Positions 7,660 to 13,701 of a stretch of DNA of 64,000 bases are shown here, piece by piece. Source of the DNA: Nitrosomonadales bacterium (GTDB lineage: Bacteria > Pseudomonadota > Gammaproteobacteria > Burkholderiales > Gallionellaceae). The stretch covers positions 60,665 through 124,664 of the forward strand of contig JACRAT010000018.1 of the NCBI GenBank assembly GCA_016234685.1. Direction: 5' to 3'. The stretch's first letter is position 1, and each line of letters opens with the position of its first letter. The notes under the pieces are model-generated. The model searched no databases, was not told the origin of the DNA, and saw only the letters and a program-made list of their open reading frames with translations. The translations under genes and the position numbers were made by a program.

Positions 7660-7744
7660 GGTCGAATGATAGCCGCAAGCGGATTGACAATCAAGTCGTT
7701 AAGCGTAACGGGAGCGTCACATTCTCATCATGCGAGTTCTTGCC

Positions 7745-7807
7745 GCCCAACGTGGAGCTAAGGGGCTGCGCGCTTTTGCGCAGTCCCGCTTGAGCGTAGG
7801 GTTAGAG
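7745..7807 (-). other. attC site of cassette C13
   Basis: GCCCAAC to GTTAGAG, 63 bp, common core. Its right arm (GTTAGAGGC) mirrors the CCTCTAAC at the left edge of the next site, as expected because both belong to the same cassette. The brnA frame reads into this site. Confidence 0.96.
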
Positions 7808-8027
7808 GCAACGCTTCGAGACGCTCGGCAAGCCACACCTTAATAATGGACTGCCGGGTTACGCCAAGCTTTCTAGCTTCACGATCTAATGATTCGATCA
7901 TCCATGTAGGGAAATCAACATTAACGCGCTTTTGCTCTTGCAGCACACGCTTCGATTTGGATAAGTCCAGTGAACCGGTGATGTCAACGCCCTTGTCAAA
8001 CTGCTGGTCAAAAATTTTAGCTTTCAT
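7758..8027 (-). CDS. brnA: Cassette C13: BrnA-type antitoxin, C-terminus encoded by attC
   Basis: About 89 residues from ATG 8027 (an in-frame ATG at 8036 is also possible). The core KRVNVDFPTWMIESLDREARKLGVTRQSIIKVWLAERLE is a ribbon-helix-helix DNA-binding domain as in BrnA. BrnA neutralises BrnT and represses its own operon. The frame runs through the attC recombination arm, so the last 15 or so residues are specified by attC sequence, ending at TAG 7758-7760. It overlaps the end of brnT. Confidence 0.88.
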   Translation of the reverse strand: MKAKIFDQQFDKGVDITGSLDLSKSKRVLQEQKRVNVDFPTWMIESLDREARKLGVTRQSIIKVWLAERLEALPLTLRSSGTAQKRAAP

Positions 8028-8280
8028 ATAAGGCAACCTCCTCAGGCCGTGAACGACGAACAGAAATTAGTCGGACACTTTTATTTCTATATGTGATTAC
8101 GGCTGACCAGTGTTTCCCGTTAATCAGACCTATCAGTAAGTACCGGGGTTCGTCCTCTGTTTTTGCGGGAATTTCCAATAACCTTGGGTCATCCCACAAA
8201 GCCTGCGCATCAATAAAATTGATGCCGTGCTTCAGAAGATTAGCTTGGCTTTTCTGTTCATTAAATTCAAAAGTAATCAC
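8017..8280 (-). CDS. brnT: Cassette C13: BrnT-type ribonuclease toxin
   Basis: The 87-residue product matches BrnT in layout: FEFNEQKSQANLLKHGINF at the start, then A.ALWDDPRLL, E.RYLLIG, W.AVITYR, VRLISVRRSRPEE. BrnT is a RelE-fold mRNA interferase that halts translation under stress. The start is GTG 8280. Toxin-before-antitoxin order and the overlap are typical of brnTA. Toxin-antitoxin cassettes are known to stabilise long integron arrays against deletion. Confidence 0.92.
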   Translation of the reverse strand: MITFEFNEQKSQANLLKHGINFIDAQALWDDPRLLEIPAKTEDEPRYLLIGLINGKHWSAVITYRNKSVRLISVRRSRPEEVALYES

Positions 8281-8297
8281 GGTATAGAAAATATACC
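8281..8297 (-). promoter_or_regulatory. Palindromic operator/promoter of brnTA
   Basis: A perfect inverted repeat, GGTATA-GAAAA-TATACC, lies immediately upstream of the brnT GTG. Read on the minus strand it contains TATATT, a plausible -10 element. BrnA autoregulates by binding a palindrome at this place, so this is the likely operator. The near absence of leader would place a start signal inside the toxin promoter. Confidence 0.6.
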
Positions 8298-8330
8298 ATT
8301 ATTGGTGAGAGTGCAAGTGCCGGGGGTTGC

Positions 8331-8393
8331 CTCTAACGTGTAGCTAAGGGGCTCCGCGCTTTTGCGGAGTCCCGCTTGAGCGTAGGGTTAGGC
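8331..8393 (-). other. attC site of cassette C12
   Basis: CTCTAAC to GTTAGGC, 63 bp. The inner stem is CTCCGC/GCGGAG instead of CTGCGC/GCGCAG: paired changes that keep the stem, which supports the folded form as the functional one. Confidence 0.95.
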
Positions 8394-8402
8394 ATTTTTA
8401 AA

Positions 8403-8888
8403 TCATTCAGGCGCATAGCTAACTTGTGGCTCACCTCGGTGCCCAGTTGGTGTTTGTGACTTACAAATTGGACAGGAGTAAACAACATGGCGATCAGCAA
8501 GATAGAGTGGATTGAGGATAGATTTGCGCCCATCCTCGTAGCATTTTGTACATATCAAATGAGGTGGCTCGCCGTTTGCTACATATTTTTTAAGTGCATA
8601 GGCAACGCTGGCTGGGCCGCAAGACTCAAGCTTATAGCGTTGCTTTTGAGCTTCCCATGCTTTTACGCGCACGATTTCTTCTTTAAGTGCGCGTACCTCC
8701 TCAATCATCGCCGCTTGATCCGCATAAGCATTAAGTGTGGCGGATTGGGCTGCGACAATAATTTGCCCAAGTTCGACGGATTTTTCCTGAACCTGGGCAA
8801 GCGTATTCAGCTTGCCAATGCCTATAGCAATATCGCTTGCAGTCTTGAGGCCAGCAATCGCGCTTTGAATAATTGTCATATCCATCAT
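8403..8888 (-). CDS. Cassette C12: uncharacterised 161-residue protein with zinc-ribbon-like C-terminus
   Basis: Not recognised. The N-terminal 85 residues are helical (IIQSAIAGLKTASDIAIGIG, then a coiled-coil-like EEVRALKEEIVRVKAWEAQ). The C-terminal part carries CTKC and CPIC pairs about 30 residues apart, suggesting a zinc-binding treble-clef or ribbon. ATG 8888 has AGAGG six bases upstream. It sits alone in its cassette. A DNA- or RNA-associated adaptor is possible but unproven. Confidence 0.72.
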   Translation of the reverse strand: MMDMTIIQSAIAGLKTASDIAIGIGKLNTLAQVQEKSVELGQIIVAAQSATLNAYADQAAMIEEVRALKEEIVRVKAWEAQKQRYKLESCGPASVAYALKKYVANGEPPHLICTKCYEDGRKSILNPLYLADRHVVYSCPICKSQTPTGHRGEPQVSYAPE

Positions 8889-8914
8889 GATGAACCTCTG
8901 GTTGTGGGTGAAAT

Positions 8915-9019
8915 GCCTAACGTGGAGTTGAGCCGCACCCAACAGCGGCCATAAAATAATGATAAAAACTAAAACACCAAGCCCGCTGTTGGGTGTCGGT
9001 CTCGAACGTAGGGTTAGGG
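8915..9019 (-). other. attC site of cassette C11, long form
   Basis: A 105-bp site from GCCTAAC to GTTAGGG. Its inner stem is a perfect 13-bp CACCCAACAGCGG/CCGCTGTTGGGTG with an A-rich 33-nt loop. An in-frame ATG for the reversed ASCH gene lies in that loop. Confidence 0.92.
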
Positions 9020-9375
9020 GTGAGACGCTGCACCTGCACCTTCGGTTTGAGTATTTCGATGACGTAGCTACAGGCCGCAAGCCCAAGGAATATCGCGATG
9101 CGGCGAAATGGAAAAAGAAGCTGGACAGCGGCAAATATAAATGGATCAGGCTTTACCGGGGATTTGAAAAAGTGGCCGTTGATACGATTATTGACATTCC
9201 GTACCGAGGCTACGATCTCGAAACTATCGTGCATCCGCATTTCGGGAACGTGGCGAAATTGGTATGCGCTATACATGTAACCCCTAACGTAGAGCTGAGG
9301 GGCGCGGCGCGCAAAACGTGGAAGAGAAAACCACGCCGTTCACCGCGTCCCTCTCGAGCGCCGGGTTATGCATGA
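8959..9375 (+). CDS. Cassette C11: ASCH-domain protein, reversed relative to the array
   Basis: The 138-residue frame contains an ASCH domain: LHLHLRFEYFDDVATGRKPKEYR (binding-pocket strand and the GRK..EYR turn), then W..RLYRGFE and an IIDIPYRGYDLE strand. ASCH proteins have a PUA-like fold and bind RNA or modified nucleosides. Some hydrolyse N4-acetylcytidine. The gene is on the strand opposite to other cassettes. The only in-frame ATG (8959) lies inside the attC loop, and the 3' end runs through the next attC, so the true ends are uncertain. The core domain spans 9030-9280. Confidence 0.7.
   Translation: MIKTKTPSPLLGVGLERRVRGETLHLHLRFEYFDDVATGRKPKEYRDAAKWKKKLDSGKYKWIRLYRGFEKVAVDTIIDIPYRGYDLETIVHPHFGNVAKLVCAIHVTPNVELRGAARKTWKRKPRRSPRPSRAPGYA
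9282..9371 (-). other. attC site of cassette C10, long form
   Basis: CCCTAAC to GTTATGC, 90 bp, with inner pairs CGTGG/CCACG inside GGCGCGG/CCGCGTCC. Its GTTATGC arm supplies the TAA stop codon of the upstream cassette gene. Confidence 0.9.
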
Positions 9376-9842
9376 ACACTTTCCCTGAGCGCAGCCAGCT
9401 TGGGTTCTAACTCCTTTACCCACTTTGGCCCCACTGTGTGAAATTCGTGAACAAACACGTTGGCCGCCCCTCTGTCGAACAACCCTCTTGGTGCGACACC
9501 TTTGTGAAGCATCATTAGGGTGGGTCTGTTCAGCATGATGGATATTGCTGCCTCAATTTGATTCCACTCAGTTGGAAGGGAGAAAGCTTTTTCGATCTCT
9601 TTCCCTTTTAGCGTTCCGGCATTAACCCTGATCTGTGGAAGACCTAGAACAATTGTGCATTGACACTGGTTCATTAAATTTACGACATGCTGAAATGGCG
9701 AGGATATGGGCACAACATCCTTTCCAATTGTTCTTGGTCGGAACCCGTGTTCTTCCAGAAGCGGGTAAAACATTGAAAACTGTTTTTCAACGTGCTCATG
9801 AACCCAATTAGGTCTCGATAAAAAAACATCAATTATTTTCAT
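9366..9842 (-). CDS. Cassette C10: TIR/nucleoside-deoxyribosyltransferase-like protein
   Basis: The 158-residue product starts with the strand MKIIDVFLSRPNWV. It has a GFRPRTIG turn, a VNLMNQCQCTIVLGLPQ strand with following loop, and PTEWNQIEAAISIMLNRP, where the Glu after W-N-Q-I is well placed as a catalytic acid. It ends with VFVHEF. This pattern resembles the TIR/deoxyribosyltransferase-like flavodoxin folds that cleave or bind nucleotides such as NAD. A phage-defence role is plausible but is inference. ATG 9842 has GGAG upstream. The TAA stop lies inside attC. Confidence 0.65.
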   Translation of the reverse strand: MKIIDVFLSRPNWVHEHVEKQFSMFYPLLEEHGFRPRTIGKDVVPISSPFQHVVNLMNQCQCTIVLGLPQIRVNAGTLKGKEIEKAFSLPTEWNQIEAAISIMLNRPTLMMLHKGVAPRGLFDRGAANVFVHEFHTVGPKWVKELEPKLAALRESVHA

Positions 9843-9863
9843 AGGACTCCAATTTAGGAAATT

Positions 9864-9926
9864 GCATAACGTAAAGCTAAGGGGCTGCGCGCTTTTGCGC
9901 AGTCCCGCTTGAGCGATGGGTTCGGC
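9864..9926 (-). other. attC site of cassette C9
   Basis: GCATAAC to GTTCGGC, 63 bp, common core. The left GCATAAC matches the GTTATGC arm of the neighbouring site at 9365-9371. Confidence 0.95.
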
Positions 9927-9929
9927 ATT

Positions 9930-10316
9930 TCACCATGGCCCACCAGAAACTTGCACTTCAAAGGTTGCTTCGCTGGGCTGAACAAATGTGTTGTTTTGCA
10001 TTCGGACGTTGCCGCCACCAGTGATTCGGATTCCGCGTCCCTGCGAACCAACAAGACTGCGGTAATACTGCTCGATGACACTTTGGAAGGCATCGTGATT
10101 GAAGGCACCTTTATACCCAACCGGCTTGGATACTTCCAGTGGCGCGGTCTCGAAAGAACTGCCCACCATTTGCTTGACATCGCAATACAGGTTTTTATGC
10201 AGCGAACCGTCGATCTCTAGATCGAAGAACACGCGTGACACCATGTGCTCATCGTTGCTTCCGTACTCCTGCGAGTCTTGAACGAGCCGCTGCAAATGAA
10301 TTTTTGCTTGTGTCAC
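9930..10316 (-). CDS. Cassette C9: uncharacterised 128-residue protein
   Basis: Not recognised. Starts at GTG 10316 with GGAGA six bases upstream. The protein is soluble and mixed alpha/beta: MTQAKIHLQRLVQDSQEYG, FFDLEIDG, YCDVKQMVGSSFE, then GIRITGGGNVRMQNNTF. There are no membrane segments or metal motifs. Its stop lies three bases from the attC, as for other cassette genes. Confidence 0.75.
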   Translation of the reverse strand: MTQAKIHLQRLVQDSQEYGSNDEHMVSRVFFDLEIDGSLHKNLYCDVKQMVGSSFETAPLEVSKPVGYKGAFNHDAFQSVIEQYYRSLVGSQGRGIRITGGGNVRMQNNTFVQPSEATFEVQVSGGPW

Positions 10317-10336
10317 TTCAACTCTCCTTGAAAGAT

Positions 10337-10399
10337 GCCGAACGTAAAAGTGAGGGGCTGCGCGCTTTTGCGCAGTCCCGCTTGACTGCCGGGTTAGCC
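10337..10399 (-). other. attC site of cassette C8
   Basis: GCCGAAC to GTTAGCC, 63 bp. It has the left arm of the GTAAAAGTGAG variant and a right arm CGCTTGACTGCC, a mixture of the two arm types. The TAA in its right arm stops the cassette gene. Confidence 0.95.
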
Positions 10400-11008
10400 C
10401 TTAGCTTGACCCAGCAACTCTCGAAACTCATCTTCAAGAAGCTCAAGAACTGGTGGAATTTCTTCATTTACTGAAGAGAATGCCTTCATCCAGTCATCGG
10501 AACTAGCAGTTGTTTCCTGCCCTTCAATTTTCATAGCGAAATGCTGAGCCGACTTAAACAATTTTTCGTCTAGCTCACGAACTCGTCTCGCAGTTTCTTT
10601 TGGGAGAAATATTTGACGTTTCACAAAATAACTGCGGAACTCCTGTAGAGCAGTATTTACGGCCTCTCTCCGCTCGGCTTTTGGTTTTTCTCCAGCCATC
10701 TCTAACACTTTCACATAATCGGCAACAGCATGAAGATAGCTTCGCAATAACGAATACGTTTCCGCTATGGTTTCCGCCGATTTTTCGTGAAGGCGGGAAA
10801 AGCGAATTTGGTGCTCAATGGTCTTTAGTTGCAACTCATTTTTTAATCGCTCGACTGTTGCGTCGGCCTGCGCCTTGATTTCTGACTCAAAGCGTTTTGT
10901 GTCACGAGCGATGACTTTTTCAAGCAGTGACTTGCCAGCAAAGCCAAGAACAGCCAAAAGGGCAGCATTGCCGCCGAATGCCAAGAGAATTGTTTGCCAA
11001 GCGTCCAT
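10394..11008 (-). CDS. Cassette C8: membrane-anchored coiled-coil protein
   Basis: The 204-residue product has one N-terminal membrane helix (about residues 6-28, ILLAFGGNAALLAVLGFAG). It is followed by a long charged coiled coil (ARDTKRFESEIKAQADATVE onward to about residue 75) and a helical, acidic C-terminal domain. No enzymatic motif is seen. Similar anchor-plus-coil proteins occur often in integron and defence loci, with unknown function. The TAA stop is provided by the attC arm. Confidence 0.75.
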   Translation of the reverse strand: MDAWQTILLAFGGNAALLAVLGFAGKSLLEKVIARDTKRFESEIKAQADATVERLKNELQLKTIEHQIRFSRLHEKSAETIAETYSLLRSYLHAVADYVKVLEMAGEKPKAERREAVNTALQEFRSYFVKRQIFLPKETARRVRELDEKLFKSAQHFAMKIEGQETTASSDDWMKAFSSVNEEIPPVLELLEDEFRELLGQAKG

Positions 11009-11018
11009 AATTTGTAAG

Positions 11019-11081
11019 GGCTAACGTGGAAGTAAGGGGCTGCGCGCTTTTGCGCAGTCCCGCTTGACTGTAGGGTTAGGG
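11019..11081 (-). other. attC site of cassette C7
   Basis: GGCTAAC to GTTAGGG, 63 bp, common core with GTGGAAGTAAGG left arm and CGCTTGACTGTAGG right arm. Confidence 0.95.
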
Positions 11082-11285
11082 CTTGGACTCATGGAAAGCA
11101 ACAACATAAACGCCCCCGCAAATGCAACCAGAAATGACCGCAGTGAAAGGCAACCGCTCAACGCCCACTGCACCCAGAAAACCGCCGCACAAAAAAACAT
11201 GTGGCGAACCACTACTCTCGGTTACAACCCCGGCTTGCACCACGCCGCGAACTCTGGACGAAGCTGCAAAAACACGGCACTGCAA
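11076..11285 (-). CDS. Cassette C7: possible small membrane protein
   Basis: The cassette interior (11082-11446) has no strong gene. This frame is favoured because it ends VVAFHESKP with its TAA inside the attC arm, exactly as three other genes in this array do. The C-terminal half is hydrophobic (FLCGGFLGAVGVERLPFTAV, then ISGCICGGVYVVAF). The start is unclear: TTG 11285 is the first possible codon and no good ribosome binding site is seen. The DNA is strongly skewed to A and C on the plus strand. Confidence 0.3.
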   Translation of the reverse strand: MQCRVFAASSRVRGVVQAGVVTESSGSPHVFLCGGFLGAVGVERLPFTAVISGCICGGVYVVAFHESKP

Positions 11286-11446
11286 AAAAGAAACTGACGT
11301 GGTGCAAACGGATGCGCAGAATCAACGAAGCGCTTCACGTCCAGATTACCGCCGCACCAAAACCGCAACTACGGAGCATCACACTCGCAGACTACCGCAA
11401 CACCAGCACACAACTTAACCGACACACGACACGTAATGTTTACGAC

Positions 11447-11542
11447 CCCTAACGTGCTAGCTCAGGGGCGACCGGAGGCCGAAGGCCGGAGGGAACCGGC
11501 AAGCGCAGCTTGCCGGGCGTCCCTTGGAGCGGCGGGTTAGAC
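11447..11542 (-). other. attC site of cassette C6, long form
   Basis: CCCTAAC to GTTAGAC, 96 bp. It has an extended inner hairpin containing GGCCGAAGGCC and GGCAAGCGCAGCTTGCC sub-stems, which differs from the common core. Confidence 0.9.
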
Positions 11543-11552
11543 CACGCATTGG

Positions 11553-11780
11553 TTAGCGCAACTTCCGCGCATAGCCTTTGCGAACGACGCGGCTGATAAA
11601 ACTGTTGAGCCCCCTCCCTGCGGTTGCCAAGCGCTGCATCTCGGCGAGGTTGCCTGTTCCTGCACTTTGAGCAGTGTAAAGATACGTGGCGCCATCGCTG
11701 AATTGAACAGTTATGGAGCCTTCGGCAATCTCGTAGCCAACGACACCAGAATCACCACCGAGGTTCTTGTAGCGTTCCAT
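11553..11780 (-). CDS. Cassette C6: KTSC-like small protein
   Basis: The 75-residue product starts MERYKNLGGDSGVVGYEI, continues ITVQFSDGATYLYT, and ends FISRVVRKGYARKL. This short beta-rich layout resembles the KTSC-domain family (named for a lysyl-tRNA synthetase C-terminal relative), frequent in cassettes and of unknown role. ATG 11780 has GGGAG eight bases upstream. It is the second gene of a two-gene cassette. Confidence 0.72.
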   Translation of the reverse strand: MERYKNLGGDSGVVGYEIAEGSITVQFSDGATYLYTAQSAGTGNLAEMQRLATAGRGLNSFISRVVRKGYARKLR

Positions 11781-11798
11781 TTCTGTGCTCCCTAGTAG

Positions 11799-11966
11799 TT
11801 ATCTACTCCAATGCCCCAGCACCCACTCCCATTTGTGGGTGTTGTAGTCCCACCGCCAATGAGCGCGAACCCATTTTGTTTTTCCGAGCGGCCGCAGCGT
11901 TTGCATGTTCTGCAATCTGTCTGGCGGCTTCGGTGGTTTGGGTGGATGGATTTTCTTCATGACCAT
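11799..11966 (-). CDS. Cassette C6: short WxxxHW-repeat basic protein
   Basis: The 55-residue product starts MVMKKIHPPKPPKPP and ends with two Trp-rich units, WVRAHWRWD and WEWVLGHW, resembling the YXWGXW/WXXGHW repeat proteins. ATG 11966 has GAGGAGGT five bases upstream, a strong ribosome binding site. It lies 18 bp before the KTSC-like gene with no attC between, so the cassette carries two genes. Function unknown. Confidence 0.65.
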   Translation of the reverse strand: MVMKKIHPPKPPKPPDRLQNMQTLRPLGKTKWVRAHWRWDYNTHKWEWVLGHWSR

Positions 11967-11983
11967 AGGACACCTCCTCAGTG

Positions 11984-12106
11984 GTCTAACGTTCAAATTG
12001 AGGGGCTGGCCGCCACGAAACTACGCCGGAGCCCCGGAAGTTCAAGAAACCACAGGCCGCAAAGCGAATGTATATCGGCCAGTCCCTCTCGAATGCAGGG
12101 TTAGGC
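11984..12106 (-). other. attC site of cassette C5, long form
   Basis: GTCTAAC to GTTAGGC, 123 bp, the longest site. The CTGGCCG/CGGCCAG inner pair brackets an internal region of about 60 bp. Its right arm provides the TAA of the DUF3224 gene. Confidence 0.88.
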
Positions 12107-12508
12107 ATTGGACTCGAAAGAGTAGGCAAATGAAACCTGAGCCGGCTCACCATGACCTGCGACATAGCTCCCTTTGCCGCGAAGACTCGCCAGTCCGCCA
12201 GTGCCAGAGCCCGGAACGATAGACCACGAACTGCGTGCCTTGCCTTCCGAAAAAGCCCCCGTGTGTTGAAGGACGAACGTTCCGGTCTTTCCGTCGACAG
12301 TACCGGAAACGAGCTCCAGGCCGACAAAGGTGGCTGTGCCGTGAACGGTGTAAGACATGAGGTATTCGATGCTGCTGGTGCCGTCAATGGCTCCAGAGTA
12401 AGCCTGTGTGACCTTTGCGTTACTGAGCTTCGCACTACCCTCGATTTCATGGTACGTTTTTTCGTCCCAGCCGGTGATCTGGAATGTGCACTTGGTATCT
12501 GTAGTCAT
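12101..12508 (-). CDS. Cassette C5: DUF3224 protein
   Basis: The 135-residue product is a single beta-barrel-like domain of the DUF3224 family: TFQITGWDEKTYHEIEGSAK, the YLMSYTVHGTATFVGLE strand pair, GTFVLQHTG and GKGSY. Family members are small soluble proteins of allene-oxide-cyclase-like shape with no settled function. ATG 12508 has GGAG seven bases upstream. The stop is the TAA inside attC. Confidence 0.88.
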   Translation of the reverse strand: MTTDTKCTFQITGWDEKTYHEIEGSAKLSNAKVTQAYSGAIDGTSSIEYLMSYTVHGTATFVGLELVSGTVDGKTGTFVLQHTGAFSEGKARSSWSIVPGSGTGGLASLRGKGSYVAGHGEPAQVSFAYSFESNA

Positions 12509-12537
12509 TGGTAATTCTCCGACGTGAAAAGTGGATG

Positions 12538-12600
12538 GCCTAACGTGGAGCTAAGGGGCTGCGCGCTTTTGCGCAGTCCCGCTTGAGCGTAGGGTTAGCC
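12538..12600 (-). other. attC site of cassette C4
   Basis: GCCTAAC to GTTAGCC, 63 bp, common core. It follows the HNH/glycine-zipper gene by eight bases. Confidence 0.97.
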
Positions 12601-12607
12601 GTCGTTA

Positions 12608-13027
12608 TCATTTGTCGGGGTTTTTCTTGTGACCTAAATGAGCGCCAATTATACCGCCGACAATAGCGCCGACAGGGCCAGCAAGCGCCCCAATTGCAGC
12701 ACCGGCAGCACCGCCAACCAATGCATTTGAAGTCTTTGCTTCCTTCCGCTTTTCAGTGGAGAGAGGCGCACGAGATTTACCATTTTTTACTCGGGCGCTC
12801 GCTGTGCTCGAAGCGCCCTTAGAGCGGTTGCAGCTAATACATGCAGGATAGAGATTATTCAGCCGATGAGTGCCGCCATTCGCTTGTGGGTTTGAGTGCT
12901 CAACTTCCCACGCTCCACGAGCGCCAAGAACACCATAGTTTTTGAACGCGACCTTCTTGTGGCAGATGTGACAGTAGCCAGAAGCGCGGTCGTAGATTTG
13001 TTTGAGTTGCTCAGACGAGAAGGCCAT
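12608..13027 (-). CDS. Cassette C4: HNH endonuclease fused to a glycine-zipper membrane segment
   Basis: The 139-residue product has an HNH nuclease domain at residues 1-70: zinc ligand pairs CHIC and CISC, the catalytic [12 protein letters not shown] turn, and the NNLYPAC.SCNRSKG end. After a basic linker (residues 75-98) comes a Gly/Ala-rich hydrophobic region, [20 protein letters not shown] and beyond, typical of glycine-zipper segments that insert in membranes. The combination suggests a nuclease held at, or passing through, a membrane, as in defence or contact toxins. That role is inference. Confidence 0.82.
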   Translation of the reverse strand: MAFSSEQLKQIYDRASGYCHICHKKVAFKNYGVLGARGAWEVEHSNPQANGGTHRLNNLYPACISCNRSKGASSTASARVKNGKSRAPLSTEKRKEAKTSNALVGGAAGAAIGALAGPVGAIVGGIIGAHLGHKKNPDK

Positions 13028-13048
13028 AGAGTGCTCCGAATTTAAGAC

Positions 13049-13111
13049 GGCTAACGTAAAAGTGAGGGGCTGCGCGCTTTTGCGCAGTCCCTCTCGACTG
13101 CCGGGTTGGGC
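13049..13111 (-). other. attC site of cassette C3
   Basis: GGCTAAC to GTTGGGC, 63 bp, the GTAAAAGTGAG / CTCTCGACTG arm variant with the common inner stem. Confidence 0.96.
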
Positions 13112-13117
13112 ATAGCG

Positions 13118-13585
13118 CTAATAAATTGCGTCATAACCTTTTTGTGTCAGCGCATAATTATCGCCCTGTTTCTCCATAAGACCTTCAGTACAGAGTTGTT
13201 CGACAGTTGGCTCTAATGCCGATTTTTGCTTTGGGTTCCAGTTCATACTTTTATGGAGAAGCGGTCTCACGTTAAGTACGTGACCAACTCGGGACTGACT
13301 TTCAGAAAAAGCAGAAAGGATTGCATCCCGAACAAAACTACCAACCGGCGGGTAAAGCTTATCAACGCCTTTTTGTGTTAACGCCAGCCCACCATTTTTC
13401 TCTTCGATTACCCCATCAGAAACCAATTCTTCTGCGGCGAGTGTCAATGCATCCTTTTGCTTTGGGTTCCACTTAATCATCATCTGGAACAGCATTCGTT
13501 CATTCAGTACGTGACCAACGTCTGAATTGGATTTGAAAAAATTACCGAGAATTTCATTCTTTACAAAATCTGTTTCATTTGACAT
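13118..13585 (-). CDS. Cassette C3: tandem winged-helix-like protein made of two repeats
   Basis: The 155-residue product consists of two similar units of about 72 residues. Both contain VGHVLN, a WNPKQK motif, an acidic helix, and the LTQKG strand before the end (residues about 8-78 and 85-155). The LTQKG..(L/I)Y ending is typical of the wing of winged helix-turn-helix domains. A DNA-binding role through a pseudo-dimer is likely by inference. ATG 13585 has GGAGG nine bases upstream. Confidence 0.75.
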   Translation of the reverse strand: MSNETDFVKNEILGNFFKSNSDVGHVLNERMLFQMMIKWNPKQKDALTLAAEELVSDGVIEEKNGGLALTQKGVDKLYPPVGSFVRDAILSAFSESQSRVGHVLNVRPLLHKSMNWNPKQKSALEPTVEQLCTEGLMEKQGDNYALTQKGYDAIY

Positions 13586-13611
13586 GAAGAACTACCTCCT
13601 TGTGATGATAT

Positions 13612-13671
13612 GCCCAACGTTTGAATTAAGGGGCTGGCGTTAGCCAGTCCCGCTTGAATGATGGGTTAGGC
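13612..13671 (-). other. attC site of cassette C2
   Basis: GCCCAAC to GTTAGGC, 60 bp, the shortest site. The inner stem CTGGC/GCCAG with loop GTTA replaces the common core but keeps pairing. Confidence 0.94.
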
Positions 13672-13701
13672 ACGCGCACTCGCTGCCCTCAGGACTGCGA
13701 G

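Noticed and set aside
8917..9276. Minus-strand frame of 119 codons in cassette C11
   Set aside because: It would fit cassette orientation, but the ASCH motif on the plus strand is convincing and this frame has no family pattern.
11064..11418. Plus-strand frames of 77 and 98 codons in cassette C7
   Set aside because: Composition is dominated by the A/C skew (Thr, Asn, Pro, Arg) with no family likeness and no ribosome binding site.
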